Origin: Pseudomonas asgharzadehiana
GTDB lineage: Bacteria > Pseudomonadota > Gammaproteobacteria > Pseudomonadales > Pseudomonadaceae
Assembly: GCF_019139815.1 (NCBI RefSeq)
Contig: NZ_CP077079.1
Location: 4,650,001-4,714,000 of the forward strand
DNA length: 64,000 bases
Direction: 5' to 3'
This document shows, in pieces, positions 55,134-63,245 of the stretch (positions are counted from its first letter, which is position 1; each line of letters begins with the position of its first letter). The position numbers and the translations under genes are program-made. The notes beneath the pieces were generated by a model, which saw nothing but the letters and a program-made list of their open reading frames with translations, had not been told where the DNA came from and made no database searches.

Positions 55134-55793
55134 TTAGGCGTCCGCCAACGCTGCGATAACCAAGGAACTGCTGCGCTGGCAGTAGGCCGACAACACCAGG
55201 CGGATCTGCGGCAGGTCGCGGGCCAGCACGGCGGCGAGCAGTTGCTCGAACAACGCCAGGTACTCGCTCATGGACGCTTTGCGCTGATCCAGGGCCAGGT
55301 AATAAGCGCGGTTCATCGCCGGTTGCAGGTTCTCGACGGTTTCCTGCAGATACGGGTTGTTGGCGAAGGGGTACGCGGCGCGCATCACGTTGAAGCACTC
55401 TTCGACAAAGGCGCGGATGTCCTGGCGCTCGAAATTGCTTACCAGGCGCTGCTGGATCTGCACGAACGGCGCCATGTCGGCCTGAGTCTGCCAGCCCAGG
55501 GCAACCGCATTGCCGAGCAGGATATACAGCTCACTCATCAGCGTGCACAGGCTCTGCACCTTGTGCGCGGTGAGCTCGGTGACGTGCGCGCCCCGGCGCG
55601 GCAGGATCGCGATGAGGTGGCGCCGCTCGAGGATCAGCAAGGCTTCGCGCACGGAACCACGGCTGACATTGAGCGCCAGCGTGACTTTCTGTTCCTGGAT
55701 CCGTTCCCCAGGCTTGAGATCGCCGCGAATGATGCGTTCGGCGAGGTGGTGAGCGATTTGCTCGGCGAGACTGTCCGGCGCCTTGAACGTCAT
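55134..55793 (-). CDS. GntR-family regulator, FCD subgroup
   Basis: A 219-residue regulator. The N-terminal winged helix (LAEQIAHHLAERIIRGDLKP, then NVSRGSVREALLILERR) precedes an all-helical FCD domain. Its stop codon lies 2 bases before the smc start, so smc translation is coupled to it. It is divergent from xdhA across a 280-base gap holding two operator-like repeats, which makes it a candidate regulator of purine oxidation; the second GntR gene at 62248 is the alternative. Confidence 0.9.
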   Translation of the reverse strand: MTFKAPDSLAEQIAHHLAERIIRGDLKPGERIQEQKVTLALNVSRGSVREALLILERRHLIAILPRRGAHVTELTAHKVQSLCTLMSELYILLGNAVALGWQTQADMAPFVQIQQRLVSNFERQDIRAFVEECFNVMRAAYPFANNPYLQETVENLQPAMNRAYYLALDQRKASMSEYLALFEQLLAAVLARDLPQIRLVLSAYCQRSSSLVIAALADA

Positions 55794-55976
55794 GTTTTCC
55801 CTTCAAAATCTTCTATCGGTACAAGCGCGGCAGTGTAGCGCATTGGCCCGCTGATGGCGCTACGCCCACGGGGGCGAATTTGGCATGAAATAAGCAGACG
55901 TGAACCGCCACACACCGCCAGAAACAACGGTTGCAGAAGACTGAACCATAATTGAACAGGTTGTGATCGCAATTTC

Positions 55977-56028
55977 TTGACCCTTAGGTCAGAAAACCAT
56001 TGACCGAAAAGTCAGACATGACTAGATT
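55977..56028 (+). promoter_or_regulatory. xdhA promoter with two operator-like repeats
   Basis: Two copies of TTGACC-N4-(G/A)GTCAG lie at 55977-55992 and 56000-56015, each a palindrome of TGACC/GGTCA type, 23 bases apart. The second TTGACC is also a good -35, followed after 17 bases by TAGATT (56023-56028). A repressor bound there would block the promoter. The predicted start site is near 56035. Confidence 0.65.
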
Positions 56029-56073
56029 CGGCGCAAAGCGGTTAACAACAATAATGAGTCTGCGAGGCCTTCC

Positions 56074-57522
56074 GTGATCCAGTTTTTACTCAACCAGGAA
56101 CTCCGTAGCGAGCACGCCCTGGACCCCAACCTGACCGTGCTCAACTATTTGCGTGAGCATGTGGGCAAGCCCGGCACCAAGGAAGGCTGCGCCAGCGGCG
56201 ATTGCGGCGCGTGCACCGTGGTGGTCGGCGAGTTGCATACCGACGATCAAGGCGCCGAGCGGATCCGTTATCGCAGCCTCAATTCGTGCCTGACCTTTGT
56301 CTCGTCCCTGCACGGCAAGCAGCTGATCAGCGTCGAAGACCTCAAGCACCAGGGCCAACTGCATAGCGTGCAGCAGGCCATGGTCGAGTGCCACGGCTCA
56401 CAGTGCGGCTTTTGCACACCGGGTTTTGTGATGTCGTTGTTTGCCCTGCAAAAGAACAGCGACACCCCCGACAGCGCCAAGGCCCACGAAGCCCTGGCCG
56501 GCAACCTGTGCCGCTGCACCGGTTACCGGCCGATCCTCGCCGCCGCCGAACAAGCTTGCTGCAACAAGCCGCAGGACCAGTTCGACAGCCGCCAGGCCGA
56601 GACCATTGCCCGCCTCAAGGCCATCGCCCCCACGCAAACCGGCGAACTCAACAGCGGCGACAAACGCTGCCTGGTGCCGCTCACCGTGGCCGACCTAGCC
56701 GATCTCTATGACGCCTACCCGCAAGCGCGCTTGCTGGCCGGCGGTACCGACCTGGCGCTGGAAGTCACGCAGTTTCACCGCGTGCTGCCGGTGATGATCT
56801 ACGTGGGCAATATCGAAGAGATGAAACGCATCGAGTCGTTCGACGACCGCCTGGAAATCGGCGCCGCCACACCGCTGTCCGATTGCTACGGCGCGCTGCA
56901 CCACGAATACCCGGACTTCGGCGATTTGCTGCACCGCTTCGCCTCCCTGCAAATCCGCAACCAGGGCACCCTGGGCGGCAATATCGGCAACGCCTCGCCG
57001 ATAGGTGACTCGCCGCCGCTGTTGATCGCCCTGGGCGCGCAGATCGTGCTGTGCAGGGGTGAAGCCCGACGTACGCTGGCGCTGGAAGACTACTTTATCG
57101 ACTACCGCGTCACCGCCCGCCAGGACAGCGAATTTATCGAAAAAATCATCGTGCCCAAGGGCCATGCTCTGTTCCGTGCCTACAAGGTCTCCAAGCGTCT
57201 GGACGATGATATTTCAGCGGTGTGCGCAGCCTTCAACCTTAAGCTCGACAACGGCGTGGTCAGCGATGCACGCGTGGCGTTCGGCGGCATGGCGGCCACG
57301 CCAAAACGCGCCAAGCACTGCGAAAGCGTACTGATCGGCGCCACCTGGAACGCCGCCACCGTGGAAAAAGCCTGCGCCGCCCTCGCCCAGGATTTCACCC
57401 CGCTGTCGGACTTTCGCGCCAGCAAGGAATACCGCCTGCTCAGCGCCCAGAACCTGCTGCGCAAATACTTCATCGAACTGCAAACGCCGCACATCGAGAC
57501 TCGGGTGACCGCTTATGTCTAA
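56074..57522 (+). CDS. xdhA: Xanthine dehydrogenase small subunit (Fe-S/FAD)
   Basis: A 482-residue subunit. The plant-type 2Fe-2S cluster uses C39, C44, C47 and C72; the second cluster uses C111, C114, C146 and C148. The FAD domain follows (LLAGGTDLALEV and RNQGTLGGNIGNASPIGDSP). The start is GTG 56074 with GAGG upstream. It passes electrons from the molybdenum subunit to NAD+. It overlaps xdhB by 8 bases. Confidence 0.96.
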   Translation: MIQFLLNQELRSEHALDPNLTVLNYLREHVGKPGTKEGCASGDCGACTVVVGELHTDDQGAERIRYRSLNSCLTFVSSLHGKQLISVEDLKHQGQLHSVQQAMVECHGSQCGFCTPGFVMSLFALQKNSDTPDSAKAHEALAGNLCRCTGYRPILAAAEQACCNKPQDQFDSRQAETIARLKAIAPTQTGELNSGDKRCLVPLTVADLADLYDAYPQARLLAGGTDLALEVTQFHRVLPVMIYVGNIEEMKRIESFDDRLEIGAATPLSDCYGALHHEYPDFGDLLHRFASLQIRNQGTLGGNIGNASPIGDSPPLLIALGAQIVLCRGEARRTLALEDYFIDYRVTARQDSEFIEKIIVPKGHALFRAYKVSKRLDDDISAVCAAFNLKLDNGVVSDARVAFGGMAATPKRAKHCESVLIGATWNAATVEKACAALAQDFTPLSDFRASKEYRLLSAQNLLRKYFIELQTPHIETRVTAYV

Positions 57523-59914
57523 CCATCACGCCGTGGAAAAAACCCAGGCCGAACTCGCCCAATTGTTCGCCCAGGACCTGACCACCGGGGTAGGTCGCAG
57601 CGTCAAGCATGACAGCGCCGCCAAGCACGTCAGCGGTGAAGCGCAGTACATTGATGACCGCCTGGAATTCCCCAACCAATTGCACCTGTATGCGCGCATG
57701 TCCGACCGCGCCCACGCGAAAATCCTCAGTATCGACACCGCGCCGTGCTACGCCTTTGACGGCGTGCGCATCGTCATCACCCACGAAGACGTACCGGGCC
57801 TCAAAGACATCGGCCCGCTGCTGCCCGGCGACCCGCTGCTGGCCATCGACACGGTGCAGTTCGTCGGCCAGGTGGTGCTGGCGGTGGCCGCCCGCGACCT
57901 GGACACCGCACGCAAGGCCGCGATGGCCGCCGTGATCGAATATGAAGACCTGGCGCCGGTGCTGGATGTGGTCGAGGCCTATCGCAACAAGCACTTCGTG
58001 CTCGACAGCCACACCCACCAACGCGGTGATTCGGCGGGCGCACTGGCCACCGCGAAACACCGTATCCAGGGCACGCTGCATATCGGCGGCCAGGAACACT
58101 TCTACCTGGAAACCCAGATCTCTTCGGTAATGCCTACCGAAGACGGCGGCATGATCGTCTACTGCTCCACGCAAAACCCCACCGAAGTGCAAAAGCTGGT
58201 GGCCGAAGTACTCGACGTGTCGATGAACAAGATCGTCGTCGACATGCGCCGCATGGGCGGTGGTTTTGGCGGCAAGGAAACCCAAGCGGCCAGCCCGGCA
58301 TGCCTGTGCGCGGTGGTCGCGCGCCTGACCGGCCAACCGACCAAAATGCGCCTGCCACGCGTGGAAGACATGCTGATGACCGGCAAGCGCCATCCCTTCT
58401 ACATCGAATACGACGTGGGTTTTGACGACAACGGGCGCCTGCACGGCATCAACCTGGAGTTGGCGGGCAACTGCGGCTGCTCGCCGGACCTGTCCAACTC
58501 GATTGTCGACCGGGCCATGTTCCACGCCGATAATGCGTATTACCTGGGCGACGCCACCGTCAACGGCCACCGCTGCAAGACCAACACCGCGTCCAACACC
58601 GCCTACCGTGGCTTCGGTGGCCCGCAAGGCATGGTCGCCATCGAGGAAGTGATGGACGCCATCGCCCGGCATCTGGCGCTGGACCCGCTGGCAGTGCGCA
58701 AGGCCAACTACTACGGCAAGACCGAGCGTAACGTCACCCACTACTACCAGACCGTCGAGCACAACATGCTCGAAGAAATGACCGCCGAGCTTGAGGCCAG
58801 CAGCCAGTACGCCGAGCGCCGCGAAGCGGTTCGCCTGTACAACGCGCACAGCCCGATCCTCAAGAAAGGCCTGGCGCTGACCCCGGTGAAATTCGGGATC
58901 TCGTTCACCGCCAGCTTCCTCAACCAGGCCGGCGCGCTGATCCATATCTACACTGACGGCAGCATCCACCTGAACCACGGCGGCACCGAAATGGGCCAGG
59001 GCCTGAATACCAAGGTCGCCCAGGTGGTGGCCGAGGTGTTCCAGGTCGACATCGACCGCGTGCAGATCACCGCCACCAACACCGACAAGGTTCCCAACAC
59101 CTCGCCGACCGCCGCCTCCAGCGGTGCAGACCTGAACGGCAAGGCCGCGCAGAACGCCGCCGAAACCATCAAGCAGCGCCTGGTGGAATTTGCCGCGCGC
59201 AAGTACGACGTGAGCGAAGCCGACGTGCAATTCCATAACGGGCATGTGCGCGTGCGCGAGCAGATCCTGACCTTCGAGACGTTGATCCAGCAGGCGTATT
59301 TCGCCCAGGTGTCGCTGTCGAGCACCGGTTTCTACAAGACCCCGAAAATCTTCTACGACCGCAGCCAGTCCCGTGGGCGTCCGTTCTATTACTACGCCTT
59401 TGGCGCGGCCTGCTGCGAAGTGATCGTCGACACCCTGACCGGTGAATACAAAATGCTGCGCACCGATATCCTCCACGACGTCGGCGCCTCCTTGAACCCG
59501 GCCATCGACATCGGCCAGGTGGAAGGCGGCTTCATCCAGGGCATGGGCTGGCTGACCATGGAAGAGTTGGTGTGGAACGACAAGGGCAAGCTGATGACGA
59601 ATGGCCCCGCCAGCTACAAGATCCCGGCCGTGGCCGACATGCCGCTGGACCTGCGCGTGAAGCTGGTGGAAAACCGCAAGAACCCGGAAGACACGGTGTT
59701 CCATTCCAAGGCTGTGGGCGAACCGCCGTTCATGCTCGGGATTGCGTCGTGGTGCGCGATCAAGGATGCCGTGGCGAGCCTGGCTGACTATCGCCAGCAG
59801 CCCAAGATCGATGCGCCGGCGACGCCGGAGCGGGTGTTGTGGGGGTGCGAGCAGATGCGGCGGTTGCAGGCGGTTGTGCCTGTAGAGACTGAAACCGAAT
59901 CGGCTTCGCTTTAG
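57515..59914 (+). CDS. xdhB: Xanthine dehydrogenase molybdopterin-binding subunit
   Basis: A 799-residue catalytic subunit. Molybdopterin-binding segments include RRMGGGFGGKETQA, AYRGFGGPQGM and TEMGQGLNTKVAQV; the active-site Glu is in AVGEPPFMLGIASW near the C-terminus. It hydroxylates hypoxanthine and xanthine to urate. It overlaps xdhA, so the two are coupled. The opposite strand has long open frames that are codon-bias shadows. Confidence 0.96.
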   Translation: MSNHHAVEKTQAELAQLFAQDLTTGVGRSVKHDSAAKHVSGEAQYIDDRLEFPNQLHLYARMSDRAHAKILSIDTAPCYAFDGVRIVITHEDVPGLKDIGPLLPGDPLLAIDTVQFVGQVVLAVAARDLDTARKAAMAAVIEYEDLAPVLDVVEAYRNKHFVLDSHTHQRGDSAGALATAKHRIQGTLHIGGQEHFYLETQISSVMPTEDGGMIVYCSTQNPTEVQKLVAEVLDVSMNKIVVDMRRMGGGFGGKETQAASPACLCAVVARLTGQPTKMRLPRVEDMLMTGKRHPFYIEYDVGFDDNGRLHGINLELAGNCGCSPDLSNSIVDRAMFHADNAYYLGDATVNGHRCKTNTASNTAYRGFGGPQGMVAIEEVMDAIARHLALDPLAVRKANYYGKTERNVTHYYQTVEHNMLEEMTAELEASSQYAERREAVRLYNAHSPILKKGLALTPVKFGISFTASFLNQAGALIHIYTDGSIHLNHGGTEMGQGLNTKVAQVVAEVFQVDIDRVQITATNTDKVPNTSPTAASSGADLNGKAAQNAAETIKQRLVEFAARKYDVSEADVQFHNGHVRVREQILTFETLIQQAYFAQVSLSSTGFYKTPKIFYDRSQSRGRPFYYYAFGAACCEVIVDTLTGEYKMLRTDILHDVGASLNPAIDIGQVEGGFIQGMGWLTMEELVWNDKGKLMTNGPASYKIPAVADMPLDLRVKLVENRKNPEDTVFHSKAVGEPPFMLGIASWCAIKDAVASLADYRQQPKIDAPATPERVLWGCEQMRRLQAVVPVETETESASL

Positions 59915-59966
59915 GACCGAGGCGCTGCCCCCGATAGCGGCCTGGCAGACACCACAAGAGGTGACT

Positions 59967-60809
59967 ATGAACAACTGGATCAGCGCCCTCGCCGACCTGC
60001 AACACCGTGGCGAACCCTGCGTACTCGTGACCATCATCGAAGAACTCGGCTCCACGCCGCGCAACGCCGGCTCCAAGATGGTGATCAGCGCCACGCAGAC
60101 CTTCGACACCATCGGCGGCGGGCACCTGGAATACAAAGCCATGCAGCTCGCCCGCGATATGCTCGCGCACGGTCGGCAGACCACCCATCTGGAGCGCTTC
60201 AGCCTCGGCGCCAGCCTGGGCCAATGCTGCGGCGGCGCGACCGTGCTGCTGTTCGAACCCATGGGCCGGGTGCAGGCGCAGATCGCGGTGTTTGGCGCCG
60301 GCCATGTCGGCCGTGCGCTGGTGCCTTTGCTGGCAAGCCTGCCGTGCCGAGTGCGCTGGATCGACTCACGCGAGCAGGAGTTTCCGGAAAATATTCCTCC
60401 GGGCGTACGTAAAATCGTTAGCGACGAGCCGGTGGACGAAATTGCCGACTTGCCCATGGGCAGTTACTGCATCGTCATGACGCACAATCACGCGCTGGAC
60501 CTGGAACTCACCGCCGCCCTGCTCAAACGCAATGACTTTGCCTACTTCGGCCTGATCGGTTCGAAGACCAAACGTGTGAAGTTCGAACACCGCCTGCGTG
60601 ATCGCGGCTTCGACGCCGCGCAATTGCAACGCATGCATTGCCCCATGGGCCTCACCGAGGTGAAGGGCAAATTGCCGGTGGAGATTGCCATCTCCATCGC
60701 CGGGGAAATCATCGCCACCTACAACGCCCATTTCGGCCAGCACACCGCGAACGCCGAACCCATTGCCAAACTGCTGCCGGCTTCGCGTCGCAGCCAAGCT
60801 ATCAATTGA
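59967..60809 (+). CDS. xdhC: Xanthine dehydrogenase accessory protein XdhC
   Basis: A 280-residue protein. An N-terminal XdhC/CoxI domain (TIIEELGSTPRNAGSKMVIS) is followed by a Rossmann domain (VFGAGHVGRALVPLLASLP). XdhC binds molybdenum cofactor, helps its sulfuration and delivers it to XdhB. Start chosen at ATG 59967, 5 bases after GAGG; the GTG two codons earlier overlaps that site. It is separated by about 50 bases from xdhB. Confidence 0.93.
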   Translation: MNNWISALADLQHRGEPCVLVTIIEELGSTPRNAGSKMVISATQTFDTIGGGHLEYKAMQLARDMLAHGRQTTHLERFSLGASLGQCCGGATVLLFEPMGRVQAQIAVFGAGHVGRALVPLLASLPCRVRWIDSREQEFPENIPPGVRKIVSDEPVDEIADLPMGSYCIVMTHNHALDLELTAALLKRNDFAYFGLIGSKTKRVKFEHRLRDRGFDAAQLQRMHCPMGLTEVKGKLPVEIAISIAGEIIATYNAHFGQHTANAEPIAKLLPASRRSQAIN

Positions 60810-60816
60810 GAACAGC

Positions 60817-62121
60817 ATGCCTTTGACTCGCAAAGCCTACCGCGCCGCCATCCTGCACAGCCTCGCCGACCCCGCCGAAGTGGGCATCGAAGCGTCCTAC
60901 GAATATTTCGAAGACGGCCTGCTGGTAATCGATAACGGCCAGATCAGCGCCATCGGCCACGCCAGCGACCTGCTGCCGACCCTGCCGGCCGATATCGACA
61001 TCACCCATTACCAGGACGCACTGATCACCCCAGGCCTGATCGACACCCATATCCACCTGCCGCAAACCGGCATGGTCGGCGCCTATGGCGAACAGTTGCT
61101 GGATTGGCTCAACACCTACACGTTCCCGTGTGAAAGCCAGTTCGCCGACAAGGCCCATGCCGAAGAAGTGGCGGACATTTTTATCAAGGAACTGCTGCGC
61201 AACGGCACCACCACCGCGCTGGTATTCGGCAGCGTGCACCCGCAATCGGTGAGTGCATTTTTTGAAGCGGCCGAGAAGCTCGACCTGCGCATGATCGCCG
61301 GCAAGGTGATGATGGACCGCAACGCGCCGGACTACCTCACCGACACCGCCGAATCCGGCTACCAGCAAAGCAAGGCACTGATCGAGCGCTGGCACGGCAA
61401 GGGCCGCCTGCACTATGCGGTCACGCCGCGGTTCGCGCCGACCAGCACGCCGGAACAATTGGCATTGGCCGGGCAACTGCTGGGGGAATACCCGGATCTG
61501 TACATGCAGACCCACATCAGTGAGAACAAACAGGAAGTCGAATGGGTGAAAGCGTTGTTCCCCGAGCGCAGCGGCTATCTGGATGTGTATGACCACTACA
61601 ACCTGCTGGGCGAGCGTTCGGTGTTTGCCCACGGCGTACACCTGTGCGATGACGAATGCGCGCGGCTGGCGGAGACCGGCTCGGCGGTGGCGTTCTGCCC
61701 GACGTCGAACTTCTTCCTCGGCAGTGGCTTGTTCAACCTGCCGATGGCAGAGAAACACAAATTGAATGTCGGCCTGGGCACGGACGTGGGCGGCGGCACC
61801 AGCTTTTCGCTGCTGCAAACTCTCAACGAAGCCTACAAGGTCATGCAGTTGCAGGGCGCGCGCTTGAGCCCGTTCAAATCGCTGTACCTGGCGACGCTGG
61901 GCGGCGCGCGGGCGCTGCGCCTGGAAGACAAGATCGGCACCTTGCAGCCGGGCACCGATGCGGATTTTCTGGTGCTGGATTATAACGCCACGCCGCTGCT
62001 GAGCTATCGCCTGAAGCAGGCCAACAACATCGCCGAGACGTTGTTTGTACTCATGACGCTGGGGGATGATCGGACGGTGTTGCAGACCTATGCCGCCGGC
62101 CAACTCGTGCATCAACGCTAG
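60817..62121 (+). CDS. guaD: Guanine deaminase
   Basis: A 434-residue amidohydrolase. Metal ligands appear in DTHIHLPQTG (H78, H80), the later His in MQTHISENKQEVEW and HGVHLCDDE, and the catalytic Asp in GLGTDVGGGTSFSLL. It converts guanine to xanthine, the substrate of XDH, and lies 7 bases after xdhC in the same operon. Start at ATG 60817 (MPLTRKAYRAAILHS), because the frame further upstream is inside xdhC. Confidence 0.94.
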   Translation: MPLTRKAYRAAILHSLADPAEVGIEASYEYFEDGLLVIDNGQISAIGHASDLLPTLPADIDITHYQDALITPGLIDTHIHLPQTGMVGAYGEQLLDWLNTYTFPCESQFADKAHAEEVADIFIKELLRNGTTTALVFGSVHPQSVSAFFEAAEKLDLRMIAGKVMMDRNAPDYLTDTAESGYQQSKALIERWHGKGRLHYAVTPRFAPTSTPEQLALAGQLLGEYPDLYMQTHISENKQEVEWVKALFPERSGYLDVYDHYNLLGERSVFAHGVHLCDDECARLAETGSAVAFCPTSNFFLGSGLFNLPMAEKHKLNVGLGTDVGGGTSFSLLQTLNEAYKVMQLQGARLSPFKSLYLATLGGARALRLEDKIGTLQPGTDADFLVLDYNATPLLSYRLKQANNIAETLFVLMTLGDDRTVLQTYAAGQLVHQR

Positions 62122-62144
62122 TTTCAGCCACAACACAAAACAAA

Positions 62145-62234
62145 TGTGGGAGGGGGCTTGCTCCCGATAGCAGGGTGTCAGTCACTGAATGAGGTGACTG
62201 ATACAGCACTATCGGGAGCAAGCCCTCTCCCACA
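62145..62234. repeat. REPIN after guaD
   Basis: TGTGGGAGGGGGCTTGCTCC on the left mirrors GGAGCAAGCCCTCTCCCACA on the right, 90 bases, the same length as the element at 35028. The spacer holds a second inverted repeat, CAGTCA/TGACTG. It lies between convergent genes. Confidence 0.85.
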
Positions 62235-62247
62235 TTTCTGATCGGGT

Positions 62248-63012
62248 TTACAACTTTATAGAAGAGCGCCCCGGCTTCTTGGTCTGCAACAAATGCGAAA
62301 ACACCGCATGCAAATCATCCGACGCGCTCTCTTCATCGAGGTTGAGCTTGCTGTCGATGTGATCCATGTGATGCATCATCAGGTTCACCGCCAGCGCCGC
62401 GTCGCGGGCTTCGATCGCATCGATCAATTGGGTGTGCTCATCGTAGGAACAGTGCGAGCGGTTGCCGCTTTCGTACTGGGCGATGATCAACGATGTCTGG
62501 GACACCAGGCTGCGCTGGAAGCTGATCAGCGGGGCGTTCTTGGCCGCCTCGGCCAGCTTGAGGTGGAACTCGCCGGAGAGGCGGATACCCGCACCACGGT
62601 CCCCACGGGAGAAACTGTCGCGTTCGTCATTGACCATCTGGCGCAACTCGGCCAACTGCTCGGCCGTGGCGTGTTGCACCGCCAATTCAGTGATCGCCCG
62701 CTCCACCAGCCGCCGCGCGAGGAACACCTGGCGCGCTTCTTCGACACTGGGGCTGGCAACCACCGCACCGCGATTGGGCCGCAGCAGCACCACGCCCTCA
62801 TGGGCCAGGCGCGACAGGGCGCGGCGAATAATGGTGCGGCTCACGCCGAAGATTTCGCCCAGTGCCTCTTCGCTCAATTTGGTTCCGGGCGCCAGGCGTT
62901 GTTCGAGGATGGCCTCGAAGATATGTGCGTAGACGATATCGTCCTGGGTTCCGCTGCGTCCGGCCTTGCCGGCTCGCGGTTGTTTCTTGAGAGGTTGCAA
63001 CTGTTCGTTCAT
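62248..63012 (-). CDS. GntR-family regulator, FCD subgroup
   Basis: A 254-residue regulator with an N-terminal winged helix (IFEAILEQRLAPGTKLSEEA, then VSRTIIRRALSRLAHEG) and an FCD domain with the metal-ligand-like histidines typical of the group (EFHLKLAEAAKN, MMHHMDHIDSKL). The start is taken as ATG 63012; a GTG two codons upstream is possible. It is divergent from the BenE-type permease and next to guaD. It probably controls purine uptake or breakdown. The gap holds repeats that look like its operators. Confidence 0.88.
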   Translation of the reverse strand: MNEQLQPLKKQPRAGKAGRSGTQDDIVYAHIFEAILEQRLAPGTKLSEEALGEIFGVSRTIIRRALSRLAHEGVVLLRPNRGAVVASPSVEEARQVFLARRLVERAITELAVQHATAEQLAELRQMVNDERDSFSRGDRGAGIRLSGEFHLKLAEAAKNAPLISFQRSLVSQTSLIIAQYESGNRSHCSYDEHTQLIDAIEARDAALAVNLMMHHMDHIDSKLNLDEESASDDLHAVFSHLLQTKKPGRSSIKL

Positions 63013-63047
63013 GGGCACTCGGGTAGGGAGAACGGCGGCGAATTAAC

Positions 63048-63080
63048 GGTAATACGGCAACTTTAGGGTAATACGGCAAC
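63048..63080. promoter_or_regulatory. Tandem 14-base direct repeats upstream of the second GntR gene
   Basis: GGTAATACGGCAAC occurs at 63048-63061 and again at 63067-63080, a 19-base period. They lie just upstream of the GntR start and may be regulator sites or a doubled promoter. Confidence 0.5.
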
Positions 63081-63119
63081 AACGGGTCGCTGGCAAGTAT
63101 CACCTAAAAACGTGGCACA

Positions 63120-63129
63120 TTGTACACAA
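63120..63129. promoter_or_regulatory. Perfect palindrome in the GntR-permease gap
   Basis: TTGTACACAA is a perfect 10-base palindrome with the TTGT/ACAA arms common in FCD-type GntR operators. It lies between the two divergent start codons. Confidence 0.45.
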
Positions 63130-63245
63130 CCCAATGCGCCAACACACTGTACGGCTGTTTGCGGCCTCGGCTGTATTGCAAGGGGCGGTCATGTTTGAGT
63201 TTAGGCTTGAATCTGTAATTTCTCCGGTAAAAGGAACACCTCACC

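Noticed and set aside
57470..60457. Long open frame opposite xdhB and xdhC
   Set aside because: Shadow of conserved xdh genes, with no motif or ribosome site.
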